The notes below the pieces were generated by a model. That model searched no databases, had not been told where the DNA came from, and saw only the letters and a program-made list of their open reading frames with translations. DNA of 64,000 nucleotides from Phycisphaeraceae bacterium (GTDB lineage Bacteria > Planctomycetota > Phycisphaerae > Phycisphaerales > SM1A02): the NCBI GenBank assembly GCA_004213555.1, contig SHAP01000002.1:186001-250000 (forward strand), given 5' to 3'. The position numbers and the translations under genes are program-made. The first letter of the stretch is position 1, and each line of letters opens with the position of its first letter. Of the stretch, positions 52,594 to 62,405 are shown in pieces.

Positions 52594-54210
52594 TTAGCAG
52601 GAGCCGAAGGAAGACAGCACCGCGAGCACGTCGCCGAAGGCAACAATACCGTCACCATCAACGTCAGCAGCGGCATCGGTGGTTCCCCAGGCAGACAACG
52701 CCGAGAGCACGTCGCCGAAGCCGACAATGCCGTCGCCGTTGATGTCTTCAGGACAGTCGCTGCCGCCACCGCCGTCGTTGGGAACCACATCGTCCCAGCT
52801 GCGTCCCAGACGAACTTCATCGAAGTCCATGTAGGCGGGTCCATTTCCGGCTTGGAACCGGAGTCGGTTGAAGCCAGGGTTGTTGGCGTCTTCGTAGACA
52901 ACTTCAGGTGTTCCCTCAGCACAGTCGGTTGGATCAACCCACAGTGAAGTGGTCGCACCACCAACCCCATCAAAGTCCATTTTGACCACGATGAGGCTTG
53001 GGGTGTCGCTGAGTTGAACGGCGCTGAATCCGCATCCATTCACGTCACTGTCGCAAGCGCCATCTTGGGCATCGAATCCCCAAGCATTGGCAGCCCATGG
53101 CTTGCCCAAAAAGAGGACTTCGTCATCACCATTGAACAAGGACGCGCCCGCATACCAGCCCAATTCGCCTTCGGCCACTGGATTTTCGGGGTTGGTTCGT
53201 GCCACCACTGAGTAGTACACGGTTTCTGGTTGCCCAGAGGTACCATACGACGCGTCAAGGTATCGGAAAGCACCAGCACCGTTGCCGCCGGTTTGTCCGG
53301 AGCCTCCAACGCCAGCGGCACAATCGGACTCGATACCGTCATCAACGGTACGGTTGACTGGGGGGGCATCGGACCATGCACCGGCAAAGCCGATACCACC
53401 ATTCATGGTGCCGTCGATGTCATTTTCCGGGTAATCAAAGCCTTCGTACGCGATGGACGGCGTGCCCGTTGTGACTTCCTCGAAGCTGACGCCGATCTTG
53501 AGTTCATCGTAGTCCGTCAACCAATTGGCCCCGCCATTTTGACCCGCAGCGACTTTGATCCGGTTGAATCCGCCGCCATAAACAACGCTGCTCACGGTTG
53601 GGTCGGCTGCGGGTTCACCGCCTGACAATGGGGGGTCAACCCAGAAGTCAACGACACAATCTTGGGCACCGGTTCCAGGGTCGCTCATTTTGACCACCAA
53701 CAGCCGTGCTGTTTGGTCCATGTTGACGGTGGAACGGACGTCGGTGACGAATGGCTGGCTGTAGCCCCACACACCATCTGCCCAAGCTTGTCCAATTCTC
53801 AACGCTTCGTCTCCATTTTCACGAATGAGCGTGACGCCAGTGAAGCATTCGAAGAATGGATCGTGGTCGTTGTTTTCGTTCAGGGCCGCATGGACAGAAA
53901 ACCAAATTTCAGTGGCCACGGGGTTGTCGGCGTCCGCGGGGGCCCAAGTTTGTGAAAGCGTTCGGTAGCTTTCAACGTAACCGCCACCTTCAGTAAGACG
54001 GTTGCCCGTGGTGTTGATGCCTTCGATTTCGAGGCTTGAACTGGTCACGGAGTTGGTGGTCACGGTCTGTTGCCAAGGTTCACCAAATCCAATGCCACCA
54101 TCTTTGCCACTGAGGTTGCCAGCGGGGTATTGGAATGGCTCGTAGGCCAAGACTTGGCCGAATGCGATGCTTGATGCGGCCAGCGAGAGGCCAAGCGCGA
54201 TGCGATTCAT
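52594..54210 (-). CDS. Exported two-repeat protein with C-terminal dockerin module
   Basis: A signal peptide (to about residue 20) is followed by two tandem repeats of about 240 residues, each starting YEPFQYP or YEGFDYP, then GGIGF, a Trp, and ending in FNRLRFQAG or FNRIKVAAG plus a DYDELKIG/DFDEVRLG motif. The fold is probably lectin-like jelly roll. The C-terminus has EF-hand repeats DINGDGIVGFGDVLSALSAW and DVDGDGIVAFGDVLAVLSSF, ending FGSC. It is presumably surface-anchored or extracellular; no enzyme motif was seen. Confidence 0.8.
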   Translation of the reverse strand: MNRIALGLSLAASSIAFGQVLAYEPFQYPAGNLSGKDGGIGFGEPWQQTVTTNSVTSSSLEIEGINTTGNRLTEGGGYVESYRTLSQTWAPADADNPVATEIWFSVHAALNENNDHDPFFECFTGVTLIRENGDEALRIGQAWADGVWGYSQPFVTDVRSTVNMDQTARLLVVKMSDPGTGAQDCVVDFWVDPPLSGGEPAADPTVSSVVYGGGFNRIKVAAGQNGGANWLTDYDELKIGVSFEEVTTGTPSIAYEGFDYPENDIDGTMNGGIGFAGAWSDAPPVNRTVDDGIESDCAAGVGGSGQTGGNGAGAFRYLDASYGTSGQPETVYYSVVARTNPENPVAEGELGWYAGASLFNGDDEVLFLGKPWAANAWGFDAQDGACDSDVNGCGFSAVQLSDTPSLIVVKMDFDGVGGATTSLWVDPTDCAEGTPEVVYEDANNPGFNRLRFQAGNGPAYMDFDEVRLGRSWDDVVPNDGGGGSDCPEDINGDGIVGFGDVLSALSAWGTTDAAADVDGDGIVAFGDVLAVLSSFGSC

Positions 54211-54385
54211 GTGGTATCTCCAAATGTCACAAGGAATGCAGTAGAAACGTTTCTTACGTACTTACATCATTGGCAACATCGGGCGGAGTGCAAGGGGTAG
54301 TGACCCATTCTTGCCAGTTCCGAAGATTTCGTATGGAATGTGTGGTTCATTGCGACAATTTGTCATTGAGGGGCGTCGTTATCGG

Positions 54386-55213
54386 TCAATCGGGTTCGCC
54401 ATGCGGCCATGCTTGACGCGAAGGGATGTCTCTCCACAGCTGGGCATAGGTGGCGGAAGGGATGGCGAGGTAGCCCGGGTAAGCCTGTTTTGCTTCTAGC
54501 ACTTTGGATTGATCCAGCGTGACCACCACCAGCGGATCTTCGAACAGTTGCACTTCACCGAACGGGTCAATGATCACCGAAGGGCCGCCCAGTGATACGC
54601 CACCTTCAGGTTCTGGCCGGTTCACACTGGCCACCCAACATCCCGTGGTGATGGCGTTGGCCCGCCAGATGGTGATCCAAGTTTCCAAAAAGGTTCGTTC
54701 GGTGGCTCTCGGGTTGAGGATCAAATCGCACCCTTGGGCGGCAAGCATTTGGCACCCGGTGGGGCGCTGGTTGTCCGAGCAGATCTGCACGCCGATGCGC
54801 CAGCCGTGGTACTCCACACACTGAACGGCGTTGGTGCTGGGGTCGTAGTGGGCGGCTTCTCGGAACCCCGGTTCATCGGGGATGTGCATTTTGCTGTACC
54901 GAAGTTGCTCCCGGCCGTGGTCGTCCCAGAAGACCGCGGTGTTGAGGCGACCGCCGTCCACTGTCTGCTCGATCGATCCACCCAACAACGCGATTTCAGC
55001 GGCTCGAGCTGCTGCGGCTTGCCGGGACTCTCTCGGACCGCCTGCGGGTTCGGCATCTTGCGAGGAGGCGTTGGAGGTGGCGGCCACCCAGGTTTGGGCG
55101 GGACATTCGGGGAGCAAGGCCAGGTCGGCCCCGTTGGATTTGACGGAGTGAAGCCTTTCCCGCAGTTCACTAGAGCCCTCAGGGAACACGCTGGAGACAA
55201 GTGCAATTTTCAT
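54386..55213 (-). CDS. Carbon-nitrogen hydrolase (nitrilase superfamily)
   Basis: The Glu-Lys-Cys triad is visible as ALLPECPAQTW, RYSKMHIPDEPGF and VQICSDNQRP. The 275-residue length and SVNRPEPEG-type C-terminal block fit amidohydrolases such as N-carbamoylputrescine amidase relatives. The specific substrate cannot be told. ATG 55213 gives the family N-terminus MKIALVSS; no strong ribosome site was seen. Confidence 0.86.
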   Translation of the reverse strand: MKIALVSSVFPEGSSELRERLHSVKSNGADLALLPECPAQTWVAATSNASSQDAEPAGGPRESRQAAAARAAEIALLGGSIEQTVDGGRLNTAVFWDDHGREQLRYSKMHIPDEPGFREAAHYDPSTNAVQCVEYHGWRIGVQICSDNQRPTGCQMLAAQGCDLILNPRATERTFLETWITIWRANAITTGCWVASVNRPEPEGGVSLGGPSVIIDPFGEVQLFEDPLVVVTLDQSKVLEAKQAYPGYLAIPSATYAQLWRDIPSRQAWPHGEPD

Positions 55214-55432
55214 GGGAATGTTAAGGACTTGTAAGTGACTGGTTAATTTGCCGCATTTTGAATTCAATCGTAGATCTTGGACTCAGGCAGGCGATGTCTA
55301 AGACGATAATTTTCGCACCGAAGAATCGAACCGGACAACTTTTCAACAACCAGTAGTTTTTAATGGAGATGACTAAGAGTCTGAACGGAATCTTTACTGT
55401 TTCGTCCTATTTTCTCAACTGTAGGAAAGATT

Positions 55433-55446
55433 GGGGAACGTTCCCC
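55433..55446. promoter_or_regulatory. Perfect 14-base palindrome upstream of the beta-helix gene
   Basis: GGGGAACGTTCCCC lies 60 bases before the GTG start. It could be an operator or an mRNA hairpin in the leader. The remaining upstream region (55214-55505, 292 bases) shows no convincing -35/-10 pair and no gene. Confidence 0.45.
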
Positions 55447-55505
55447 GGCTTCTCTTGCCCAACGTAGTGGTTCCTTATTCACCCCACACTTATGGAGTTA
55501 GACCC

Positions 55506-57116
55506 GTGAAAAATGCAATGTTCATTGCCCTTGCAGCATCTGGTGCCGCAATGGCCGCAACCGTTGATGTCACTTCCGACATCGAAACCTCTGTCACCTG
55601 GACGGCTGACAACGAATACAACCTGACCACCCAGATCTACGTTCGACCAGGTGCAACCCTGACCATCGAAGCTGGAACTCGGGTCGTTTCCACCGCAACC
55701 GCCAACGGCTCCGGCGCTCTTTGCGTTGTGAATGGTGGTCAAATTTTCATCAACGGTGACTCAAACGCTCCCGTTGTGATGACTTCCAGCGAAGACAACG
55801 GCAACTGGCGTGCGTCTTGCAACGAATGGGGCAACTTGACCGTCTGCGGCGATGCTTACATCGGTTTCGATGGTGTCACCAACTCTGGTGGCTTCCCCGA
55901 CAACACCCTCGCTCCAAGTGCCGACAACGAAGCCAACATGGAAGGCTTGGTCGAAGAAGCTGGAAACCCAACGCTCAACAACTATGGCGGTGGTGACGAT
56001 GACTACGACGCTGGCAACATTTCTTACCTGTCTCTCCGCTACGGCGGTCGAGTGCTTGGTTTGGCCAACGAACTCAATGGTCTTTCCTTGGGCGCTTTGG
56101 GTCGCAACACCCAGATCGACCACGTTGAAATCATGAACAACGTTGATGATGGCATCGAAATCTGGGGCGGCACCGTCTCCCTGAAGTACGTGGCCATCTG
56201 GAACATCGGTGATGATTCCTTCGACTGCGACATGGGATGGCGTGGCCGTGCTCAGTTTGGCCTGATCGTCCAAGGGTACTCCCGTGATGCTGGCCAAGGT
56301 TCGGGCTTGGGTGACAACATCTTCGAACTCGACGGTGCTGAAAACTCTGATGCTCAGCCTCGTACCCGTTGCACCTTCTACAACTTCACCACCGTGGCCA
56401 ACACCGAGTCTGGTGACGGCACCACCACCTGGCGTGACAATGCGAGCGTCCAATACCGCAACTGCATCTTCATCGGTAAGGGCGACAAGCTTGTCCGCGC
56501 CGACGGTGATGACGGCGATGGTTCTTCTGGCTACGGTCACAACGGCACCCTGAGCTTGGCTGACCGCTTCACCACCGACGCCTACGAAGCCGACGGCTCC
56601 CCATACGTTGACAGCGTCAACGCTTCCGCCGACGCTGCCTTTATGGACGGCATGTACCAGGCCCAAACCGCTGGTGGCAAGCTTTGCGAAATCACCGACT
56701 GCGTCATCTCCGGATTTGGTGACATCTCCGGCGACCCTTACAACAGCTTGCTTCCGCAGTCCATGCGCGACACCAACGTTGAAACCGACGCCCTCCCCAT
56801 CAACGCTTTGGTTCGTGGACCAGTCGTTGTTGCTGGTGGTAAGGACGTGAACCCTGTCGTGGGTATCGATCCTCGTCCCCTCGGACTTGGTATCAACCAA
56901 GCCACCGATGCTCCTCCATCCGATGGCTTCTACTCTCCAGTGGCATACCGCGGTGGCTTCTCCCAAACCGAGAACTGGTGCTTGGGATGGACCGCGGCTG
57001 ATGAATTCGGCTTCTTCCTCGGTGGTGCTTGCTCCGGCGATGTCAACGGTGACGGCGAGGTTGGCTTCTCCGATCTCACCTCCGTCCTCGCTGACTGGGG
57101 TTGCACCGGCAACTGA
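55506..57116 (+). CDS. Exported beta-helix-like protein with terminal dockerin repeat
   Basis: A signal peptide (FIALAASGAAMA) precedes a long Gly/Asn/Asp-rich region with beta-helix-type repeats (ISYLSLRYGG, IDHVEIMNNVDDGIEIWGG, LKYVAIWNIGDD), seen in surface adhesins and polysaccharide lyases. The C-terminus has one EF-hand repeat (GDVNGDGEVGFSDLTSVLADW) ending GCTGN. The 536-residue gene uses a narrow codon set (AAC, GAC, ACC, CGT, TCC), suggesting high expression. GGAG precedes GTG 55506. A strong terminator follows. Confidence 0.8.
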   Translation: MKNAMFIALAASGAAMAATVDVTSDIETSVTWTADNEYNLTTQIYVRPGATLTIEAGTRVVSTATANGSGALCVVNGGQIFINGDSNAPVVMTSSEDNGNWRASCNEWGNLTVCGDAYIGFDGVTNSGGFPDNTLAPSADNEANMEGLVEEAGNPTLNNYGGGDDDYDAGNISYLSLRYGGRVLGLANELNGLSLGALGRNTQIDHVEIMNNVDDGIEIWGGTVSLKYVAIWNIGDDSFDCDMGWRGRAQFGLIVQGYSRDAGQGSGLGDNIFELDGAENSDAQPRTRCTFYNFTTVANTESGDGTTTWRDNASVQYRNCIFIGKGDKLVRADGDDGDGSSGYGHNGTLSLADRFTTDAYEADGSPYVDSVNASADAAFMDGMYQAQTAGGKLCEITDCVISGFGDISGDPYNSLLPQSMRDTNVETDALPINALVRGPVVVAGGKDVNPVVGIDPRPLGLGINQATDAPPSDGFYSPVAYRGGFSQTENWCLGWTAADEFGFFLGGACSGDVNGDGEVGFSDLTSVLADWGCTGN

Positions 57117-57176
57117 TCTGGTTGCTCTCCGAGAGAACGGCCTTTAAATGAGGCCTTTCCATTAGGATTTCGTGAA

Positions 57177-57204
57177 GGGGCCGCCGCAGGGCGGCCCCTT
57201 TTTT
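57177..57204 (+). terminator. Strong rho-independent terminator
   Basis: GGGGCCGCC (57177-57185) pairs with GGCGGCCCC (57190-57198) around GCAG, followed by six Ts (57199-57204). It lies 60 bases after the beta-helix stop; a smaller hairpin (GGCCT/AGGCC near 57139-57156) precedes it. Confidence 0.9.
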
Positions 57205-57268
57205 AGGCCATTTGCCCTGCATCTAACACAACCTTCACATTTCCCTGACCACCTCCACATCCGCCAAA

Positions 57269-58480
57269 ATGGCCCCGAGATATCTTTTTGCGATGGTTAT
57301 TCAGTCTTTTTTGGCCGTTTTTCTTGCTGTCGTTTCTCCCCATTCTGCCGACGCTTGGCGGGTGGATTTGCTGGAGTTCGCGGGAGCCTCGGCGGAGAAA
57401 TTGCCCCTTGATCCTCACATCAGAAACCGCTCAGTGGCCATGCTCGACGTGGTGGATGCTTTGCTGGAACTTGGAGCCACAAGTGAAGCGAAGCGACTCG
57501 GCGACCGCATCCCCGATTGGCGTCGTGGCATGGCCCACGCCCGTTACGCCGAAGCAGTGCTGCTCAGGGAAGGGAAGTCAAGTCTCGACTTGGTTCGCCC
57601 CTCTCTCGAGATCGCAAACAATCTTGCAGCACCAGAGCGGGTTGAGCAGGAGTGGCATCGCACCGACATTTTGATTGCCATTTCAAAGGCTTGGACAGCA
57701 GTGGGCGAATTTCAAAAGGCAAAGGCTCTTATTGAAGGTGAGCAACTGGAGGATTACCAAGTCGGCGTTGTGGATTCGGCGGTCGCGCAGGCAAAAGGTA
57801 CAACTTCCAGCAATGTCAAAGAGAGGCTTTTGGAGCTGCAAGAGACGATGCGATTGCAATTGATGGATCGAAGCCAGACGGCCATTCGGTCACTGCTTGG
57901 GTTGCATTTGCAATTTTACAGCGACGAGACGATCCGGAGCGAAATTGAGTCTTCCATCAAAGCGGGCTGGAAGGGCGTTCCGATTGAAATTCAGATCCGC
58001 ACCTTGATCACCCTGGGGAATCACGCGGTCCAAAACAGCGACCTTGAAAATGCCCAGCGACTTGCCGCTGAGGCCGATGGGATGGTTCGTTCCGCCAGCT
58101 TCACTCCCCAGTGGTTTATCCGTTTGCTGGCTCCAGTGGCGTCTCTCAAACATGCTGCCGGTCAAGAAGGCGCAGCACGCCAGATGCTTGACGAGTGTCG
58201 CGGCCTTTTTGATGCGGCAAACAATGAGATCAACTCTGTATATCGCAACCGGACCATGGTTGCCCTTGCCGAGGGGTACCTGTCGGTAGGAGCGTCTTCT
58301 GAAGCATTCTCCGCGTATCTGGCAGGCTTTGAACATTCGGCGTCAAACCCCAATGGTCGCCCCCAAATGCAAGCCATTGTTCAAGTTGCTTGCTCCTACG
58401 CGATTCATGCCGAATCCGAAAACAAAGAGGTGTCGGCGCGGCTTCGCACTGTTGGGGACACGCTTTCGTCCCCTTGGTAA
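57269..58480 (+). CDS. Exported tetratricopeptide-like helical protein
   Basis: A signal peptide (FLAVFLAVVSPHSADA) is followed by about 370 residues of paired helices with TPR-like spacing (for example ALLELGATSEAKRLGDRI, AVQNSDLENAQRLAAEADGM, YLSVGASSEAFSAYL). No enzymatic motif is present. It starts the TonB operon, three bases before the receptor gene, so a role in receptor assembly or substrate handling is plausible. ATG 57293 is an alternative start. Confidence 0.7.
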   Translation: MAPRYLFAMVIQSFLAVFLAVVSPHSADAWRVDLLEFAGASAEKLPLDPHIRNRSVAMLDVVDALLELGATSEAKRLGDRIPDWRRGMAHARYAEAVLLREGKSSLDLVRPSLEIANNLAAPERVEQEWHRTDILIAISKAWTAVGEFQKAKALIEGEQLEDYQVGVVDSAVAQAKGTTSSNVKERLLELQETMRLQLMDRSQTAIRSLLGLHLQFYSDETIRSEIESSIKAGWKGVPIEIQIRTLITLGNHAVQNSDLENAQRLAAEADGMVRSASFTPQWFIRLLAPVASLKHAAGQEGAARQMLDECRGLFDAANNEINSVYRNRTMVALAEGYLSVGASSEAFSAYLAGFEHSASNPNGRPQMQAIVQVACSYAIHAESENKEVSARLRTVGDTLSSPW

Positions 58481-58483
58481 ATC

Positions 58484-61400
58484 ATGCTCCATCCCACCCA
58501 TATTTTCGCGCTCGTTCTCGCATCTTGGAGCTTTGCCCAAGATGCTGGAGCACTGCGCGGAAGAGTGATGGATGGCGATTTTGGTCTTCCTCTGGCCGAC
58601 GCAAGGATTGTGGTTTCGGAGCTTGAACGCACCGCCCAATCGGGCTCGGACGGAAACTGGCTTTTGAATGATGTCCCGCCTGGGGTGTACACCATTGTGG
58701 TCTCCAAGGCTGGTTTCATCCAAAGCCTACGGGGTGACGTCGTGGTTCGATCCGGCACCCCCTCGGACGTGAACTTCGAACTGATGGGGCAGTTCGACGA
58801 TCAAGAAGAATTTGTCGTTGAGAAAGTGGAGACGGTTGGCGGGACCGAATTGGGACTGCTTCAATTGAGAGCAGAAAGCCCCGCCCTTCTGGACTCGATC
58901 AGCTCTGAACTCATCAGTCGGGCGGGTGCCGGCGATGCCGGAGCGGCCCTGAAGCTCATTTCTGGTGCCACGGTTCAAGACGGCAAATACGCTGTGGTGC
59001 GCGGGCTTCCTGACCGTTACGTGAACAGCCAGCTAAACGGCATCCGTTTGCCCACCGCCGATGCTGACAAACGCGCGGTCGAACTGGACCAGTTCCCCTC
59101 CACGGTGATCCGGACCATCGAGGTCAGCAAAACGTTTACTCCCGATCAGCAGGGGGATGCCTCGGGTGGGGCGGTGAACATGGTGCTGAAGGGTGTCCCC
59201 GATGTCACCTATTTCTCCTTTAAAGCCTCCACCCGATGGAATTCCCAGGCGAGTGACCGCAGCGACTTCTTGTCCTACGACGGTGGAGGTGTGGGGGACT
59301 TTGGATTCGAAAGTGACAGCCGCACCATCAGCCGGGTTGGTCCGTATTTCGAAGGGCTCGGTGGGGGCACTCCAGATTTCAACTTCGTGGTGGATCGGCC
59401 AGGGGCGCTCGGGGTTTCAACCATCCAGTCGCCCATTCAAGGGGGATTCACTCTGGCGGCCGGAGGACGAGAGGAATTGTCCAGCAGCATCCCACTGATT
59501 GGGGGGGGGCTGCTCGGCTTGAACACTTCGGTCTTTTATAACCGAGACGCCTCTTATTACGACGACGGCATCAACGACCGTTGGTCGCGTGAAGGTCTGG
59601 ATGCCGGCATGGCTCCGGCCGACACCCAGCAAACCGCTCCCGAGGAATTTTTGACCCGCGTCTACGACGTCACCCGCGCCAGTCAGTCCGTGAATTGGGG
59701 TGGGTTTGCGTCCTTGACCTTGGAATTGGACAACACGAACGTTGCCCTCAATTATCTTTACACCCGCGATGTGAGCGACACCGCTGTCTTGGCCACCAAC
59801 ACCCGCGGCCGTGACTTCTATCTCGATCCAGCCTTCGATGGCAATGGCGACGGTTCGCCTGATTTCCCCGGGGGCAACGAAGTCAATCCTGATGTTTCGC
59901 CGTATGTGCGTTCGGAGGCGTTGACCTACAACGAACGGTACACCCAGACCCTGCAACTGTTGGTGACCCACCGATTCACTGGCTGGCAACCCAACTTGCC
60001 AGGGGTCCAATGGCTGACTCCTGAACTTACCTTCAGTGCTTCTTCTTCCGTGGCCTCTTCCTACACCCCAGACTCCAGGCGATTGGCCGGGATCTGGCGT
60101 GAGGGCGGGACCGACGGTAACTCAGACGGTGGCTGGACACTGTTCCAGCCCGGGGCCAACGTGAACTTCGGCAATCTCACTCGCACGTGGGAAGACATTG
60201 AGGAAACCAGTGATCAACTTTCGTTGGATCTTTCCTTGCCTTTTGAGGTCGATCGAAAACGATCTGGGGCGGTGTCGGCTGGATTGTTCGCCGATCGAAC
60301 CGACCGAACCTTTGACAATTTTGCGTTGTCCAACACGGGTGATCTCGGCTTCAACAATGGCCTTGATCCGTCTGACATCAATTACGAAGAGGCCACTCAA
60401 ATTTTGAATGGCGCGGGCTTTGACGGCTCGTATTCCGACTTTTTTGAAGACAATCCTTACTACCTGCGTGATGCTCAAGTCGGTGCGGATTACGTGGGAA
60501 CGCAAGCCATCGATGCCGCTTATCTGATGATGGATTACCCAATCTCTCCAACCATGTCGGCCACGGTTGGGGCCCGGTTGGAGCAGACCGATCTTGGGAT
60601 CACCGTCACGCCACAGTCTGATTTTGCGGTGTACTACGACTATGTGCTGGGGGGGCCGATTGAACTGGAGCCAGGGGTGGCGGATGTTGATTTCTCCCGC
60701 TCTGATTTTTTGCCCGCCGCCAGTCTGAGATGGTCCATCAAGGACGACATCAGCTTCCGCTCGAGCTGGTCCAAAACCATTGCCCGCCAGACCTACAAAG
60801 AACTGACCCCGCTGATTCAGCAGGAGTATCTGGGAGGGCCAATCTTTATTGGCAACCAGCGGCTCGGTGTTTCGACGCTGTCCAATCTTGACCTTCGCAT
60901 GGACTGGACCCCGTATGAAGGTGGTTTGGTTTCAGGTTCCTGGTTCTTCAAGGATCTGACCGATCCCATCGAAACCGTTCAGCGGCGGCAAAACGGCTTT
61001 GGGTACACAACGGTCACCAATTACGACGAGGGCACCCTCAACGGAATTGAACTCGAGGTTCGCCAGAAGCTTGGGGAGATCAACGACGATTGGTCGGCTT
61101 TTTCACTTGGCTTCAATGCCACGTTTATTGACTCGGTGGTCACCCTTCCGGCGGACGAGGCCGCCACGTTTGACTCTCCGGTGATCCAGGCGCCGATGAG
61201 TGAACGCCAGATGGCCAATGCTCCGGAATACCTCCTGAACCTTTTTCTGAATTACGACAATGAGGAGACTGGTTCACAGTTCGGCGTGTATTACACCCGC
61301 CAGGGCACCAGTCTGGTTGCCGGGGCGACCGTCGAAAACGACAACTACATTCCCAACATTTTCAGCGTGCCCTACGACACGCTCAACGTCACGTTCTCCC

Positions 61401-61570
61401 AGCGTCTTGGCCGCTACCTCACGCTGAGCTTGGGGGCACGAAATTTGTTGAATCCGCTGATCAAAGAGGTGTACCGCTCTGAGTACATCGACCAGCAAAA
61501 TATCATCGCCAACGCCTATTCCAAGGGCATCGACTTTTCATTAAGCCTCTCGACCAAAATCGAGTTCTGA
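58484..61570 (+). CDS. TonB-dependent receptor with carboxypeptidase-regulatory-like N-terminal domain
   Basis: The 1,028-residue protein has a signal peptide, a carboxypeptidase-regulatory-like beta-sandwich (about 25-100: GRVMDGDFGLPLADARIVV), a plug domain (about 125-215, GKYAVVRGLPDRYVNSQLNG and GDASGGAVNMVLKG), and a large beta-barrel ending in Phe (STKIEF), as required for BAM. Such receptors import large substrates such as polysaccharide fragments or metal chelates. It is followed by its energising genes. Confidence 0.92.
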   Translation: MLHPTHIFALVLASWSFAQDAGALRGRVMDGDFGLPLADARIVVSELERTAQSGSDGNWLLNDVPPGVYTIVVSKAGFIQSLRGDVVVRSGTPSDVNFELMGQFDDQEEFVVEKVETVGGTELGLLQLRAESPALLDSISSELISRAGAGDAGAALKLISGATVQDGKYAVVRGLPDRYVNSQLNGIRLPTADADKRAVELDQFPSTVIRTIEVSKTFTPDQQGDASGGAVNMVLKGVPDVTYFSFKASTRWNSQASDRSDFLSYDGGGVGDFGFESDSRTISRVGPYFEGLGGGTPDFNFVVDRPGALGVSTIQSPIQGGFTLAAGGREELSSSIPLIGGGLLGLNTSVFYNRDASYYDDGINDRWSREGLDAGMAPADTQQTAPEEFLTRVYDVTRASQSVNWGGFASLTLELDNTNVALNYLYTRDVSDTAVLATNTRGRDFYLDPAFDGNGDGSPDFPGGNEVNPDVSPYVRSEALTYNERYTQTLQLLVTHRFTGWQPNLPGVQWLTPELTFSASSSVASSYTPDSRRLAGIWREGGTDGNSDGGWTLFQPGANVNFGNLTRTWEDIEETSDQLSLDLSLPFEVDRKRSGAVSAGLFADRTDRTFDNFALSNTGDLGFNNGLDPSDINYEEATQILNGAGFDGSYSDFFEDNPYYLRDAQVGADYVGTQAIDAAYLMMDYPISPTMSATVGARLEQTDLGITVTPQSDFAVYYDYVLGGPIELEPGVADVDFSRSDFLPAASLRWSIKDDISFRSSWSKTIARQTYKELTPLIQQEYLGGPIFIGNQRLGVSTLSNLDLRMDWTPYEGGLVSGSWFFKDLTDPIETVQRRQNGFGYTTVTNYDEGTLNGIELEVRQKLGEINDDWSAFSLGFNATFIDSVVTLPADEAATFDSPVIQAPMSERQMANAPEYLLNLFLNYDNEETGSQFGVYYTRQGTSLVAGATVENDNYIPNIFSVPYDTLNVTFSQRLGRYLTLSLGARNLLNPLIKEVYRSEYIDQQNIIANAYSKGIDFSLSLSTKIEF

Positions 61571-61587
61571 ATCTGCAGGATTGATTT

Positions 61588-62391
61588 ATGCCACCCCCTC
61601 GATCACCTCAAACCCGAGTCTTGCGTCTGCTCTTCCCAACGTCGCTTTTGCTGATGGCCTTCGGGGCCTCCGCCACCTTGCTTCCCGAGGATGACAGCGT
61701 CAATCTCGAGGACACCCGAAGCATGATTGCCGAGTGGGTGGAGACCCGAAGGGTGTATTCCGAAGAGATGGCCAACTGGAAGATTGGCCGAGAGATGCTG
61801 ATGCAGCGTGCGGAGGTCTACCAGCGTGATATCGCGGACCTCAAGGCACGAACCGCCGAGACCTCGGCCAGCATTACCGAAGCGGACACCCGAAGAACCG
61901 AACTCGAAACCGAACGTGATGCCCTCAAGGCCGCTTCGGTTTCCTTGGTCGATTCCATTGCCGCACTCGAGTCGAGGACGCTACGCCTGTTGGGCCGGGT
62001 GCCTCCGGTGTTGGCTGATCGTCTCCGACCTCTTTCGGCCCGTATTCCTGAACCAGGATCAGACACCAAAGTTGGTCTGGGCGAGCGGTTCCAGAACGTC
62101 GTGGGCCTCCTCAACGAGCTGAACAAAGCCAATCGTGCCATCACCACCGCGACCGAGCGGCGAGACTTTGAAAGCGGTGCTTCGGCCGAGGTCACCGTCG
62201 TCTACCTCGGTCTGGGGCAAGCCTATTACGCCGCCGAACGTGGGGCCGTCGCGGGGACCGGGACCGCTCGTCCTGATGGTTGGGTGTGGTCCGAAGCCCC
62301 CGCGGAAGCGGATGCCATTCGCCGGGTCATTGCCATTTTGCAGAACACTGAGCCTGCGGCGTACGTCGGGCTTCCCATTCGTATCGACTAA
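61588..62391 (+). CDS. DUF3450 periplasmic coiled-coil protein
   Basis: A signal sequence precedes a long coiled coil (about 45-130) and a conserved C-terminal region with TVVYLGLGQAYYAAERG and RPDGWVWSEAP, typical of DUF3450. These proteins are encoded in TonB2/TtpC-type loci between receptor and ExbB genes. Length is 267 residues. Confidence 0.85.
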   Translation: MPPPRSPQTRVLRLLFPTSLLLMAFGASATLLPEDDSVNLEDTRSMIAEWVETRRVYSEEMANWKIGREMLMQRAEVYQRDIADLKARTAETSASITEADTRRTELETERDALKAASVSLVDSIAALESRTLRLLGRVPPVLADRLRPLSARIPEPGSDTKVGLGERFQNVVGLLNELNKANRAITTATERRDFESGASAEVTVVYLGLGQAYYAAERGAVAGTGTARPDGWVWSEAPAEADAIRRVIAILQNTEPAAYVGLPIRID

Positions 62392-62405
62392 GAAGGATCA
62401 GACTG

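Noticed and set aside
55761-56966. Minus-strand 401-codon Val/Gly-rich frame
   Set aside because: It is the mirror of the biased codon use in the beta-helix gene; no start signal or motif is present.
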